From Usnea hakonensis (taxonomy: Eukaryota; Ascomycota; Lecanoromycetes; Lecanorales; Parmeliaceae), in assembly GCA_013423325.1 (NCBI GenBank), contig BLJB01000684.1, forward strand, positions 1 to 11,591: a stretch of DNA of 11,591 nucleotides, in the 5' to 3' direction. Positions 1 to 8,628 of this stretch are shown here, one piece after another. Position numbers and translations under genes: made by a program. Every line of letters begins with the position of its first letter. The stretch's first letter is position 1. Below the pieces are notes generated by a model. The model made no database searches. It saw only the letters and a list, made by a program, of their open reading frames with translations, and was not told where the DNA came from.

Positions 1-222
1 GAATAGCGTCTTGAGTATTAGAAGTATTATATCTAGGCCCCCTCCTAGTCTTATTGGTACTATGGGCGCGGTAGTCGCGTCCTGTTCTGTTTCCGCGTCG
101 TTATGCCTCTCTTCCTCCGAAGGAGTGTCTCCCTCTACGTCTGTATCTAGTAGTGTCTCTTCCTTCCCTAGTTCCCCACCTATCGTGAATGGCGTCTCTT
201 CATGTTGGTTGTTGTACTTCAT
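1..222 (-). CDS. LINE (Tad1-like) ORF1 protein, N-terminal part, runs off the left edge
   Basis: The minus strand is open from an ATG at 222-220 to the window edge (74 codons, no stop). The protein begins MKYNNQHEE and has an acidic, Glu/Asp/Thr-rich first 55 residues, then a hydrophobic leucine/isoleucine stretch. The minus-strand ORF1 pseudogene starting at 7572 encodes a recognisably similar start (MKYNN, a read-through stop, then HEE), and the two align to about residue 70, which identifies this as the ORF1 (gag-like, RNA-binding) protein of a non-LTR retrotransposon. The zinc knuckles would lie beyond the edge. The start is supported by the shared N-terminus, an A at -3, and an in-frame TGA just upstream (228-226). 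CpA and TpG are normal here, unlike everything to the right, so this copy has escaped RIP. The plus-strand frame over the same bases is taken as its shadow. Confidence 0.72.
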   Translation of the reverse strand, partial: MKYNNQHEETPFTIGGELGKEETLLDTDVEGDTPSEEERHNDAETEQDATTAPIVPIRLGGGLDIILLILKTLF

Positions 223-248
223 CTTTCAAAGGAGAGATAAATAAATAT
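223..248 (-). other. 5' leader of the left-edge LINE ORF1
   Basis: These bases lie directly upstream of the ORF1 ATG at 222. The 11 bases taaataaatat (238-248) recur at the equivalent place upstream of the second ORF1 (7585-7595), which suggests a shared LINE 5' untranslated leader ending near 248. The last surviving CpA is at about 228; beyond that the RIPped plus-strand LINE begins. Confidence 0.4.
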
Positions 249-2920
249 TTAAAGAATATTATAATAAGTCTAAAGAAGATAGTAGAAAAGATTATTTTAT
301 AGACTAAATTATTAGATAGGGCTTAATTATTCTAAGACTATAACTATAGTAAGACTATATAGAAGGCGAAACGCCTCGCGGCCGAATACTAGAATAACTA
401 TAGAAACTAGGGAGAAAAGGAATAATATATAGCTATAAAATACTAGAATAAGATAATTAATAGAGCTAAAATATTTAATTTTAAGTAAGAAGTCTATAAA
501 GTAGAAGAATTATAGAAGGAGATCTAGGGGTTAATTAAGTAGACTAGATAGAGTAGTATAAATTTAAAGCTACTATTTAAGTTCCTAGTATTTAAAGATA
601 GGGAAGCTAATCTAATAGAATTATTTAAAAATAAAATAGTAATATTTTAAAAAATCTTTTTTCTACTATCTCTATAAATAGATCTTATTAATATTAAGGA
701 TATAGTCTATTTAAACCTAATAGAGATAATTATAGAGTTAATAGAAAAGGAGGTTAGAATAGTAATCTTCTATCTAAAATAGAATAAGGTTCTAGGAATA
801 GATAAAATATTAAATAGATTTTTAAAATTAATTACTAGTAAAGCCCTTCTATAGTTTACTAGACTTTTCTAGATATATATAGATCTAAGTTATTATCTAA
901 AAGAGTTTAAAATCGCTAATATAATAATCCTTTATAAACCGGGTAAAGATAACTATTTAGAATTAAAATTATATTAGCTAATTACCCTATTAAGTATATT
1001 AGGGAAGGCTCTAGAGATAATTATAGCTAAGAGACTTAATAATTATATAGAGAAATATAATCTCCTTTTTTTAGAGTAGATAGGTATATAGAAAAGCTAG
1101 TCTACCGAGATAGCCCTAAAAATAATAGTTAATATAGTATATATAGTATAGAGTAATAGTAAGTAGTATATAGCTAGCTTACTCTCTCTAGATATAATAG
1201 AGATATTTAATAATATATTTTATAAGTAGCTTCTCTATAATCTTAAATCTAAGGGGATCCCCCTTTAAATAATAAACTAGATATTAAGCTTTCTTATAAA
1301 AAGAGTAATATTAATAATATTAAAGTAAAAAATAAGTAAGATAGAATTAATAAAGATAGAGATTCTATAGAGGTCTTTAATATCCCTTATACTATTTCTA
1401 TTCTTTAATATACCGCTTATTAAGAAGTACTCGAAACTAAAGTTAAACCTCTAAATTAATAGCTTTATTAATAATATCTATTTACTAATATATAGGAAAA
1501 GTATAGAAACTAATTATATAATATTTAAAATAGTCTATAAAATATATCTAAAATAGATAAAAATATATAGAGTAACTTTTATTCTTAAAAAATATAAGCT
1601 AATCTATTTTACTAGAAGGCTAAAGCGCTTTAATATAAAAGCTATAGTAGATCTAGAAATAACTATTATAGAGCTAAAGGGTAGTATATAGATACTAGAT
1701 CTATATATAGATAGAAAATTAAGGTAGGGTCTTTATCTTAAAAAGGTAAAGGCTAAGATAATATTCTAATATCTTATATTATTAATAATAGTAATCTCGA
1801 TATAAAAAATAACTCTAAACTAAGTATATATAGTATATTAGACTATAGTTCGACTAGTAATAATATATATAATAGCTATTTAGTATAACCCGGTAGATAC
1901 GCGAGGAGTAATAAAGATATTAGGAAAATAGCTAGAAATAATCTAGAATAAGTATCTAAGATATATCTTAAGAGTATATAAGATAATAAATATTAGGGAA
2001 TTAGAGATAGAGATAAATATTCCCTCTATATAGATCTTTTTAGACCTAGCGGTTCTCTATTACTAAGCTTTTAGGAGTATATACGAGGTTATAAAAATTA
2101 GAAATATATATATCTATAGAGTACTCTAAGAGAAGCGAGATTATAAGATAAAGATATTATTAGTACCTATAATAGAGAAATACTTATAGGTTAAAGGTAC
2201 TCTCTCTAGGGGAGGGTAAGAATAATATAATATAAGAAAGAGAGAAAGGAAGGAGATAAAGGTAATAAAAGAAAAAGTATAGAACTAAAATAATATAGTC
2301 TAATATACTCTATAGAAAGGCTATTATATAGATATACTTAAAAATAAAAGGATACTAGCTTAAGGTCCTAAAGACTAGAAAATAAAAAGAATACTTTATT
2401 ATAATCTTATAAAAGTCGAAAGCTCTACTCTAATCTAAATATAAATAGAAAAGATCGGGCTAATATAATTCCTCTTTTATTATAAGGTCTTAAATATTTA
2501 TATAGCTAGCTATAAATATAGCTAGCTAAAATAGGATACTAAATATATCCTTATCTTCTATTTAAGATTAGAATAATTTAGACTAGTACTTTTAGAGTCT
2601 ATAGGAACTAGTAATCTATAGAGAATACTAACTACTCTAAAAGGGGCGAGGGCGTTAATTAGATAATTAATTTAATCTAGTCTTCTAGACTAGTATTCCT
2701 TAATAAAAGACTAGTTATATAAAGGTAGAGTAATCTAAAGGATACTAGCGTTAATATAAAGAGGGTAGAGGAATATAAGCGTAAAAGATACTAAGCGATA
2801 ATAGTCGAAAATAGTATATAGACTTAAAATAGTAGAGATAAATAGGAGTATAATAAGATTTTTTACCCTAGTAGTAGTAATACTATAAAGGTTTCCTTTA
2901 TATTATTACTATAGAGCTTC
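249..2920 (+). pseudogene. LINE ORF2: reverse transcriptase and C-terminal zinc finger, destroyed by RIP
   Basis: One reading frame (codons starting at multiples of three, e.g. 921) stays in register from about 250 to 2900 if TAA/TAG are read through. In order it shows: the linker before the RT with basic residues (about 360-480); an EEV...LK.NKV.GID segment (about 744-803), matching the LINE motif K.PG.DGIP; LYKPGKD (930-950); a LSLD...FNN segment (about 1180-1215); a GxPQGSPxSP-like motif (about 1359-1390); and the active site FINN at 1464-1475, which would have been F-[AV]-D-D. A C-X-C-X8-H-X4-C finger near 2511-2561 is now all Tyr. Stops are TAA/TAG only. No RNase H signature was recognised between the RT and the finger. 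In life it would nick the target and copy LINE RNA into DNA by target-primed reverse transcription. The exact native stop is unclear. Confidence 0.8.
2876..2910 (+). other. Stem-loop in the LINE 3' UTR (copy 1)
   Basis: The 16-base arm 2876-2891 pairs with 2895-2910 with one mismatch and a 3-base loop (ttt). The equivalent place in copy 2 (10874-10910) also forms a hairpin around a tttt loop. Position just upstream of the 3' tail fits the 3' RNA structure that LINE reverse transcriptases use to recognise their template; that role is inference. Confidence 0.5.
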
Positions 2921-2979
2921 CCGTAATTATCTTTTATATAGTTAGATAGACACGAGTATGAATTCTAATCCAATCCAAT

Positions 2980-4750
2980 AGATCTTTTATAATAATACTA
3001 CTATTAGCCTAGCTATATAATAATAATTAGGTAATATATTACTAATTATTATAACTATTAATATAGTAAATCGCTTTAGAGTAAAATAAATAGATTACTA
3101 GTATCTCTATTAATTCTAAAAGCCCGTGAATAAGATATATTTATAGATTTTATTACCGGCCTCTCTTTTTTAAAAGATTTTAATACTATATATACTCTTA
3201 TCTACTACTTTATAAAAAAGAGATATTACGTACTATATTTCTAAAATAATAATAATATTTTAATTAAGTTATTAGTCTAGATTTTATTATAGAATCTTTA
3301 TCGCCTCTATAGACTTCTAAGCTCTATTATATTTAATAGAGGATTATAGTTTATATTTATCTTATAGAAGAGTTTATATAAGAGATTTAGAATTTAAGCT
3401 AACTTCTTAACTATTTACTATCTTTAGATAGATAGATAGATTAAGAGAGTAAATTAGAATATTAAAAAAGACCTTTATATCTTTTATAATTATATATAGA
3501 ATAATTAAGCTAAATAGATCTCTATAATAAAGTTTATTAATAATAATAATATAGCTTTATCTATCTCTCTTACTCCTTTTTTTATAAATAAAGAATTTAA
3601 TCTCTATATAAGCTTTAATTCTAATATAATAAACTATAAGACTATAAGAGAAAGATTATAAGTTTTAAAAATTAAAAATATTATTAAGAGGATAAAAGAG
3701 ATCCTAGAATATAATAAAAAATATTTAGAGACCTTCTAAATTATAATAGAAAGATAAGTAAATAAGTATTATAAAAAAGTCTTATTTAATATTAATAATA
3801 AAGTTTAGTTATCTTCTAAATATATTAATATAATAAGGCCTTATAAGGATTTAGAGGATAAATAACTAGATTCTTATAAAATTATCTAGTAAGTTAGTAC
3901 TTTTTACCGCCTAGATCTCCCTCGTATATAGCGAATTTATAATATATTCTATTTATAATATTTTTAGAAGTACCCCGATAATCTTCTTTTAAGATAGTAG
4001 AGACCTCTACTAAAACCGAAGATCTTACTAAAGGGTAACGAGTAGAATATTAATAATATACTAGACTTTTACTACTATTATAGCTATTTATAGTATAAAG
4101 TTAAATAAATAGATATATTAAAGGATAACGAGTAATATTATATAAATAAGAGAGAGTTTAATAATATTAAAAAGATTATTAAAGAGTTCTATAAATAATA
4201 TTTAAAGGCTACTCGTTAATATAAAATTTAGCCCTATTAAAGTAGTTTCGATTTAATAATATTTTAGATATTACGCTATTCGACTACTTTTATAGATTTA
4301 AGTTATATAGATCCTTTTTAGTAAATTATAGCTAGAAAAGAAGCTATTAAAGGCTCTAACTTCTTAATACCTATATTAAATAAGGCCTATTATATATACT
4401 TTTATTATTAATATATATCTAAATACTCTTCGATACTACTAGTATTACCTCTAGAGTATTACTATTACTAGTAGTAGCTTATATTAAAATTACCTTTTAG
4501 TATTTTACTCTATTTCTTTAGAGAAAGTTTATAAATAAGGCTTTATAATTAAGATTAGGTTCGGCTCGATTTAGCTTAATAATATCTAGCTAATAGAAGG
4601 CCTTTATTCGATAATTTCCTCTCTACTTCTAAATCGAATATTAAATTATTATTTTATATTAAAATACCTTTTTTATTAACTATTTTATTAATTTATAACT
4701 AAATCGCTTTATATGAGAAGCCTTAAAAAGGTATAATATTATATATATAA
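2980..4750 (+). pseudogene. Ty3/gypsy integrase with chromodomain and extra C-terminal region, RIP-degraded
   Basis: A single frame (e.g. codon 3146-3148) runs without a shift from about 3119 to tandem TAA codons at 4748-4753, broken only by TAA/TAG. The integrase core opens at IDFITG (3143-3160, first catalytic Asp kept at 3146). The second catalytic position is Asn (3335-3337, in FNRG). The glutamate position is Lys (3443-3445, after the DGQ-like stretch). A GPY/F-like region with KV.LSSKYI (about 3800-3960) and YRLDLP (about 3909-3926) follows. A chromodomain occupies about 4046-4200, with ILDF and YKVK.ID as clear marks. Another 177 codons continue in phase after the TAA at 4217-4219, which is probably a mutated CAA. 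The zinc-binding HHCC region upstream of 3119 is not convincing and may be disrupted. Integrase inserts the cDNA; the chromodomain targets heterochromatin. Confidence 0.8.
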
Positions 4751-4787
4751 TAAATATCGTCTATTAAGATATATAGATATACCTTCT

Positions 4788-4799
4788 AAGGGGAGGGGG
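4788..4799 (+). other. Polypurine tract of the Ty3/gypsy element
   Basis: The 12-base all-purine run aaggggaggggg lies four bases before the LTR start. This is the expected place and composition for the plus-strand primer of LTR retrotransposons. It survives RIP because it holds no CpA or TpG. Confidence 0.7.
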
Positions 4800-4802
4800 T
4801 AA

Positions 4803-4973
4803 TATTACGAGTATAACTACTTATAGGGCTAAAGGAGATATATAACCTCTTTCTTATTTAAGTTTAGCGCCTTAGTACCTCTCTACCTATATATCTTTCT
4901 TATACCTATATATAGATTTTACCTCCTCATCAATTGAATCCTCGTTATATACCACTATTGACATATGTCTAGT
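4803..4973 (+). repeat. 3' LTR of the Ty3/gypsy element (171 bp)
   Basis: The LTR starts right after the polypurine tract. Its first bases, tattacg, read as a RIPped TGTCACG (TG to TA and CA to TA). It ends in ttgaca at 4973, so the ancestral termini TGTCA/TGACA form a 5-bp inverted repeat with the usual TG...CA ends. The first 120 bases are fully RIPped, but 4925-4973 keep several CpA and TpG. No second LTR copy is present in the window. The 3' boundary rests on the terminal inverted repeat alone. Confidence 0.65.
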
Positions 4974-4990
4974 TACAGTCCTAACAAAGA
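4974..4990. other. Unmutated junction between two Ty3/gypsy fragments
   Basis: About 17 bases separate the LTR end from the recognisable minus-strand RNase H frame. They still hold CpA (acagtc, aacaaag) and TpG (atgtc). They could be target DNA, the end of the minus-strand pol frame, or filler; nothing decides. Confidence 0.35.
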
Positions 4991-5806
4991 CTAGTCTATT
5001 AAAAGATTAGAATAGTAGTAAAATAATCTATATATATAATTATAGGAGGCCTTTTTATTAATTCTACTATATATTAAATCTTTTTAATTATCTAGATAAT
5101 TCTTATTATCTTTAACTTAGTAGGCTAATAATTTACCTCTATCTAGTTTAATATCTTATTAAAAAAAAGAACTAATTATATATTCGTATATAGAAATAAA
5201 TTATTATTATTCTCTAATTCTTTAATAGTATAGTAAACTATTATAGTAAAGCCCTACTCTTTAGAAGCGTTTAGATTAATAAATAATTTACGACTAGGGT
5301 TAAAATAGATAAAAAATATAGAATTAGAAAATAGATTCTAAAAAGACTAGATTTCTATTATTATAGACTTATAATATAATATACTTAATTAATATTCTCT
5401 AATATATTTAGTAGCTTCTTTAGAATTTTTTTTAGTAAGTTCTATCTTCCTTTATTATAGTAGATAAGTATATTAAATATAGTAGAGAATAGATAAATAT
5501 AACTAGCCTATTAATTCTAAAAAGATTTCTAGTTTCTATAATATTTTAGAGAATTAGAGTAAAGAGATTATAATAAGCTTTTCCTCTAATATTAATAATT
5601 CTAGAGTATTAATATATTATTTTAATAGGATAATTAATAAGTATTCTAAAAATAACTTTTTAGGATTTAGACTAATATACTTTTTCTAAAAAAGATTAAA
5701 GATTATTTATAAATATTTAATATATTCTAATAGTATATAAAAGAAAATAATAATATTATTAATATAAACTTTAATAAACGCTTAGTAAGGCCGTAATATT
5801 ATATCT
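4985..5806 (-). pseudogene. Ty3/gypsy RT C-terminus and RNase H-like region, RIP-degraded fragment of a second element
   Basis: On the minus strand one frame reads continuously from 5805 to about 4985 (about 270 codons) through TAA/TAG only. It opens with RPY.AF.KVYINNIIIF, in which YINN (5766-5755) is the RIPped form of the catalytic YVDD. LEYIKYL and SLNPKK follow, matching the fungal gypsy RT palm/thumb region, then the connection segment (LEIFLELIG). An RNase H-like part comes next: INLNASKE, in which a catalytic Asp has become Asn near 5269, then an ELE-like segment and IYIDYF. These correspond to the TDAS and TDH motifs of this family. The fragment is cut upstream at 5806 by the LINE tail and downstream near the LTR. 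It is the opposite strand to the chromovirus fragment, hence a different insertion. Confidence 0.75.
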
Positions 5807-5869
5807 ATTTTTGAATTTTGAATTTGAATTTATACGTCGTGTCTACCTAAACTTCGAAAGGTAATTACG
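5807..5869 (-). repeat. LINE 3' terminus, 63-bp exact direct repeat (left copy)
   Basis: Identical to 11529-11591 over all 63 bases, while the bases to the left differ (atatct against ttatag). The right copy runs into the window edge, so the repeat may be longer. It keeps several TpG, so it is less mutated than its surroundings. On the minus strand it is the 3' UTR end and tail of a LINE. Confidence 0.85.
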
Positions 5870-5884
5870 GGATCTTTTAACTCT

Positions 5885-7572
5885 TATTAACTCGTAGTAA
5901 GAAAACTATTTGATACTATTATCTTATATATATATTATTAGAGAAAAACCTTACTATTTCTCTATATATATATTACTATTTATATATAGATCTAAATACT
6001 ACTTTAGTTATATTTCTATTAGGGTTTCGCTATTATTTATATTTTTTCTACTACGATTTCCTTCTCTAAAGTTTAAATCTTAATAATTTTAATCTAGATT
6101 TAGATTAACTTTTTCTCGCTAAGTCTCTAGCTCTAGTTTATATTCTCTCTAATCCTTTTTTAGAGTATAGCTTTTAGTTCTTTAGATCTACTCTTTTAGA
6201 TTAAGACTATAGATTTTTTTACCTTTATCTTTTTCTTTCTATTTTAGCTCCCCTTACTATTTATTTTCTATTAATATTAACTATAGAATAGCCTTTTTTT
6301 CGCGAGCCTTCTTATTATATATCTCTTTATTTTAGTCTTAAACTAATAGTCTATATTATATATAGTATAGCCTTTCTTCCTATATACCGCGTATTCTAGG
6401 GCTACTATTAATACTACTATTATATATATTCGGGTATTATATATTTAATTATATTTAGTATATTATACCTTATTTTAGTATATTCTTATAATATAATTAT
6501 ATTCCTAATATCTATAGTACCTAGTTAGGGAGGCTATCTAGTTAAACCTCTTTATCGCTTTTATTTTCTTCGCTTTAATAAGTCTATTAAGTATTAGAAT
6601 ATTTATTATCTTTAGAGTTAGAAGATTTAGTATTAATAATAAGTACTTTTTTATTTTATAGCTATTAAATAGCTATCTAATTCCTATAATTTTAAGTTCC
6701 GGGTATATTTTTTAATTATTCTATTTAATCCTTCTCTTTATTTCTAGCTACGTACTAGTATCTACTCTATTAACTCTAATATTATATACTATTATTAGAT
6801 ATATCTTTTATATAATACTAGCCGATACGTATTTTTCTATAAGTTAGGATATATTCTTCTCTAAGTCTTCTTTTATATCTATTATAATTATTTAGATTAA
6901 AAGATTACTATTATAAAGATAATATATTATTTTTAGCTATTTAATTTTCTTTCCTTATATCTATATATTTTTTAGTTTCTTTAGAATCTTTTCTACTATT
7001 TCTTCTATACTCTTACTTTTCTTCTTATCTCTAACTCGTATTAGAAGCTATCTCTATTTTCTCGAATCCTCTAGTTAGATCGTATAGACTATAGCGCTAG
7101 GGGGGCTCTCTTTAGATATTTTAAACGGGTTTCTTTAGCTTTATCTAATAGTTAGACTATCTTAATATATTAGCGTATTTATTTAGCTTTTTATTTATTT
7201 CTCTTTATATTATCTTGTCTACTTTTCTTTCTCTTATTATAGTTCCGCGCGTAGCTTTATAATTTCTCGACTCTATTCTTCTATAAGTACTTATATAATA
7301 TTAATTAATATATTTCCCGCTACTCGATATTTATCCGGTATAGATTTAAATAGGATCTTAAGTATCTAGAGTACCTCTTCTAAGCTCCCTATCTATATTA
7401 TTAATATTACGAATATAATAGCTACGTCTTATTTTATTTTTATATTAATATACTCTACTCTTTTAGGGGTAGTAGTAGTCCCTATTATATTTATATTTAG
7501 TAGTATATCTTCTTCTTCTAGTTCCCTACCTAATATAAAAGGCTTCTCTTCGTGCTAGTTATTATACTTCAT
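5885..7572 (-). pseudogene. LINE ORF1 (gag-like, three CCHC zinc knuckles), RIP-degraded
   Basis: The ATG at 7572-7570 survives because the antisense CpA in ttcat is retained. The frame stays in register for over 550 codons through TAA/TAG with no frameshift seen. The N-terminus matches the left-edge ORF1. A charged, helix-prone stretch (KLRAEL followed by EKEK, about 7258-7215) may be a coiled coil. Three zinc knuckles lie at about 6519-6478, 6462-6424 and 6393-6346, each with the Cys and His codons changed to Tyr (TGY to TAY, CAY to TAY) but with spacing kept: C-X2-C-X4-H-X4-C, C-X2-C-X3-H-X4-C and C-X2-C-X4-H-X6-C. Three such knuckles are usual in Tad1/I-type ORF1 RNA-binding proteins. A basic tail follows (about 6310-6180). 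The native stop cannot be told from RIP stops; 5885 is an outer limit. Confidence 0.72.
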
Positions 7573-8164
7573 TTTTTTTCTTTCTAAATAAATATCTTAT
7601 ATATCTTTTATATAACTATATTTAACTCATTATATCTATTTAATATTATATATTTAGAGAAAAGCCTTTATATCTTATTAATATAATATTAAATCTTTCC
7701 TATCCTTAATAGAAGACTATTATAAATTTATTATAATTAATAATTTTAATAAGAAATTAATAGAAGTAATCTTTTATATTAATTATTATAATATATTAAT
7801 ATTCTACTATAATAGTAATAATATCTAATTATAAAAATATTAAATAACTATCTATTTCGATAATCTTATTAAAGCCTCTTATATTAATTACTATCTATCC
7901 CCTTTTCCTAGATAATATATCTCTCTAGACTATAAAATATAGATAGCTAAATTTTATAAGCTATATTATCTATTCTATTTTTTCTTAATTATATATTTTA
8001 TTAAATATTTTATTAATAACTTATTTTTCTTTTAAGTTAATAGAGTATATATATAAAAGTTTAAAAATTATATTAGATTTAAGATTAATTAGTATCTACT
8101 ACTTCTCTAGAATATCTATTATAATATTATAATTAGTCTAGATTTATAGAAATTTTTAAGTGAC

Positions 8165-8200
8165 TATAGTAATCTATAACGCTTTTTCCAGATTACTATA
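8165..8200. repeat. 11-bp perfect inverted repeat with 14-base spacer
   Basis: The arms tatagtaatct (8165-8175) and agattactata (8190-8200) are perfect reverse complements around ataacgctttttcc. The spacer and right arm hold one of the few surviving CpA sites. Function is unknown; it could be the edge of a small transposon or chance in A+T-rich DNA. Confidence 0.45.
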
Positions 8201-8234
8201 TATTATAATACTATTAGGTAAGACGTACTCTAGA

Positions 8235-8250
8235 CTTAGATTAATCTAAG
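8235..8250. repeat. 16-bp perfect palindrome
   Basis: cttagattaatctaag equals its own reverse complement. It lies 35 bases right of the 11-bp inverted repeat. No known site is implied. Confidence 0.5.
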
Positions 8251-8571
8251 TATTTATAATAGTAGAAATAGCTACTAGTACTATTCGAAATAACGTTAAG
8301 AGTAATATCTCTAGGAATAATATTTCTAGGAGTATAGTTATATTAGTAAATATAGTTATAATAGCTAATAGACTAATAGCGAGATTTCTCTTCTATAATT
8401 TAGTACTTCATATTATAAGGTAAATATTAGTATATACTACTATAAAGGCGCTATTTTACTTATACTTATAAATTATTTCTAACTTAGTCTTACGGGGTAG
8501 ATATATATATCTTATAGTAATATTATATACTTATATTATAGAAATTTTAGTATTAATAGGCTAGGCCTATT

Positions 8572-8628
8572 CGTATACCCCCTTTCTCTACGCGTATACC
8601 CCCTAAACCCCTAGGCGTATACCCCCCC
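8572..8628 (+). repeat. Three C-rich repeats of cgtataccccc
   Basis: Copies start at 8572, 8593 and 8616; the last has seven C. A fourth, partial core (cgtata) is at 8641. The spacing is about 21-23 bases. It is the most G+C-rich patch of the middle of the window, kept because C runs offer no CpA targets. The central TA may be RIPped TG. Perhaps the terminal region of an element. Confidence 0.6.

Larger units (their letters stand above)
249..2979 (+). mobile_element. 5'-truncated, RIP-degraded Tad1-like LINE (copy 1)
   Basis: This is a non-LTR retrotransposon fragment that starts just upstream of the reverse-transcriptase domain, so ORF1 and the endonuclease are missing, as in a typical 5'-truncated LINE insertion. 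It ends in a 3' UTR with a stem-loop (2876-2910) and a short-period tail (aattctaatccaatccaat) ending at 2979. The 3' end is fixed by the second copy (9356-10973), which matches from about 1357 to the tail with an exact offset of 7999 between the RT active site and the C-terminal zinc finger, so there is no net indel there. Differences between the copies look mostly like C/T and G/A changes. The 5' junction abuts the leader of an opposite-strand LINE at about 248. No convincing target-site duplication was found. Confidence 0.82.
2980..4973 (+). mobile_element. 3' portion of a RIP-degraded Ty3/gypsy chromovirus, with 3' LTR
   Basis: This is a Ty3/gypsy LTR retrotransposon fragment in plus orientation. 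It has the integrase end of pol (core, GPY/F-like region, chromodomain and C-terminal extension), a polypurine tract (4788-4799) and one LTR (4803-4973). The 5' LTR, gag, protease, RT and RNase H are absent to the left, where LINE copy 1 ends at 2979. The order of domains and the chromodomain at the integrase C-terminus place it in the chromovirus lineage. The RT/RNase H fragment that follows is on the opposite strand, so it belongs to another element. Confidence 0.8.
5807..7595 (-). mobile_element. RIP-degraded LINE with ORF1 only (half-LINE), minus strand
   Basis: Reading on the minus strand, the element begins near 7595 (leader shared with the left-edge ORF1), carries a full ORF1 from 7572, and ends in a LINE 3' terminus at 5807. 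The terminal 55 or so bases resemble the 3' ends of the two plus-strand LINE copies: the cccgtaatta segment, then gtt-ag-tagacacga, then a tail of short AATTC/AAATTC/AAAATTC steps. ORF2 should lie between ORF1 and this end and is absent; the gap after the ORF1 knuckles is only about 540 bp. It is either an internal deletion or a non-autonomous lineage. The 63 bases 5807-5869 recur exactly at 11529-11591. Confidence 0.68.
7596..8571. other. Unidentified RIP-degraded region, no gene recognised
   Basis: This stretch is CpA/TpG-depleted like its neighbours and so is probably old repeat DNA. Reading through TAA/TAG on either strand gives no domain I can name. A minus-strand frame (about 8160-7573, in phase with ORF1) looks mildly protein-like, but its stop density is no lower than chance. 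It holds an 11-bp inverted repeat (8165-8175 with 8190-8200), a 16-bp palindrome (8235-8250) and two tctagga repeats near 8310-8335. A few CpA/TpG survive (about 8161, 8189, 8408). Confidence 0.4.

Noticed and set aside
11..244. Plus-strand open frame of 77 codons with a TTG start and many Ser residues
   Set aside because: It is antisense to the minus-strand frame, which has a real ATG and a homologue at 7572. Ser-rich low-complexity sequence is typical of the shadow of a Glu/Thr-rich gene.
1250..1266. aaggggatccccctt as a palindromic operator
   Set aside because: It lies in the conserved LINE RT frame (KSKGIPL), which explains it.
249..3000. ttataataa at 259-267 and 2987-2995 as a target duplication for LINE copy 1
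   Set aside because: Only nine A/T bases, not flush with either end; likely chance.
4808..4815. cacgagtataa shared by the LTR start (after undoing RIP) and the LINE 3' ends near 2951 and 10951
   Set aside because: An 11-base match with different flanks and different element classes; coincidence is more likely than a shared site.
7573..8160. Minus-strand frame in phase with ORF1 that might extend it upstream
   Set aside because: TAA/TAG density is about as high as expected by chance in this composition, no motif is recognised, and the unmutated left-edge copy has a TGA just before the ATG.
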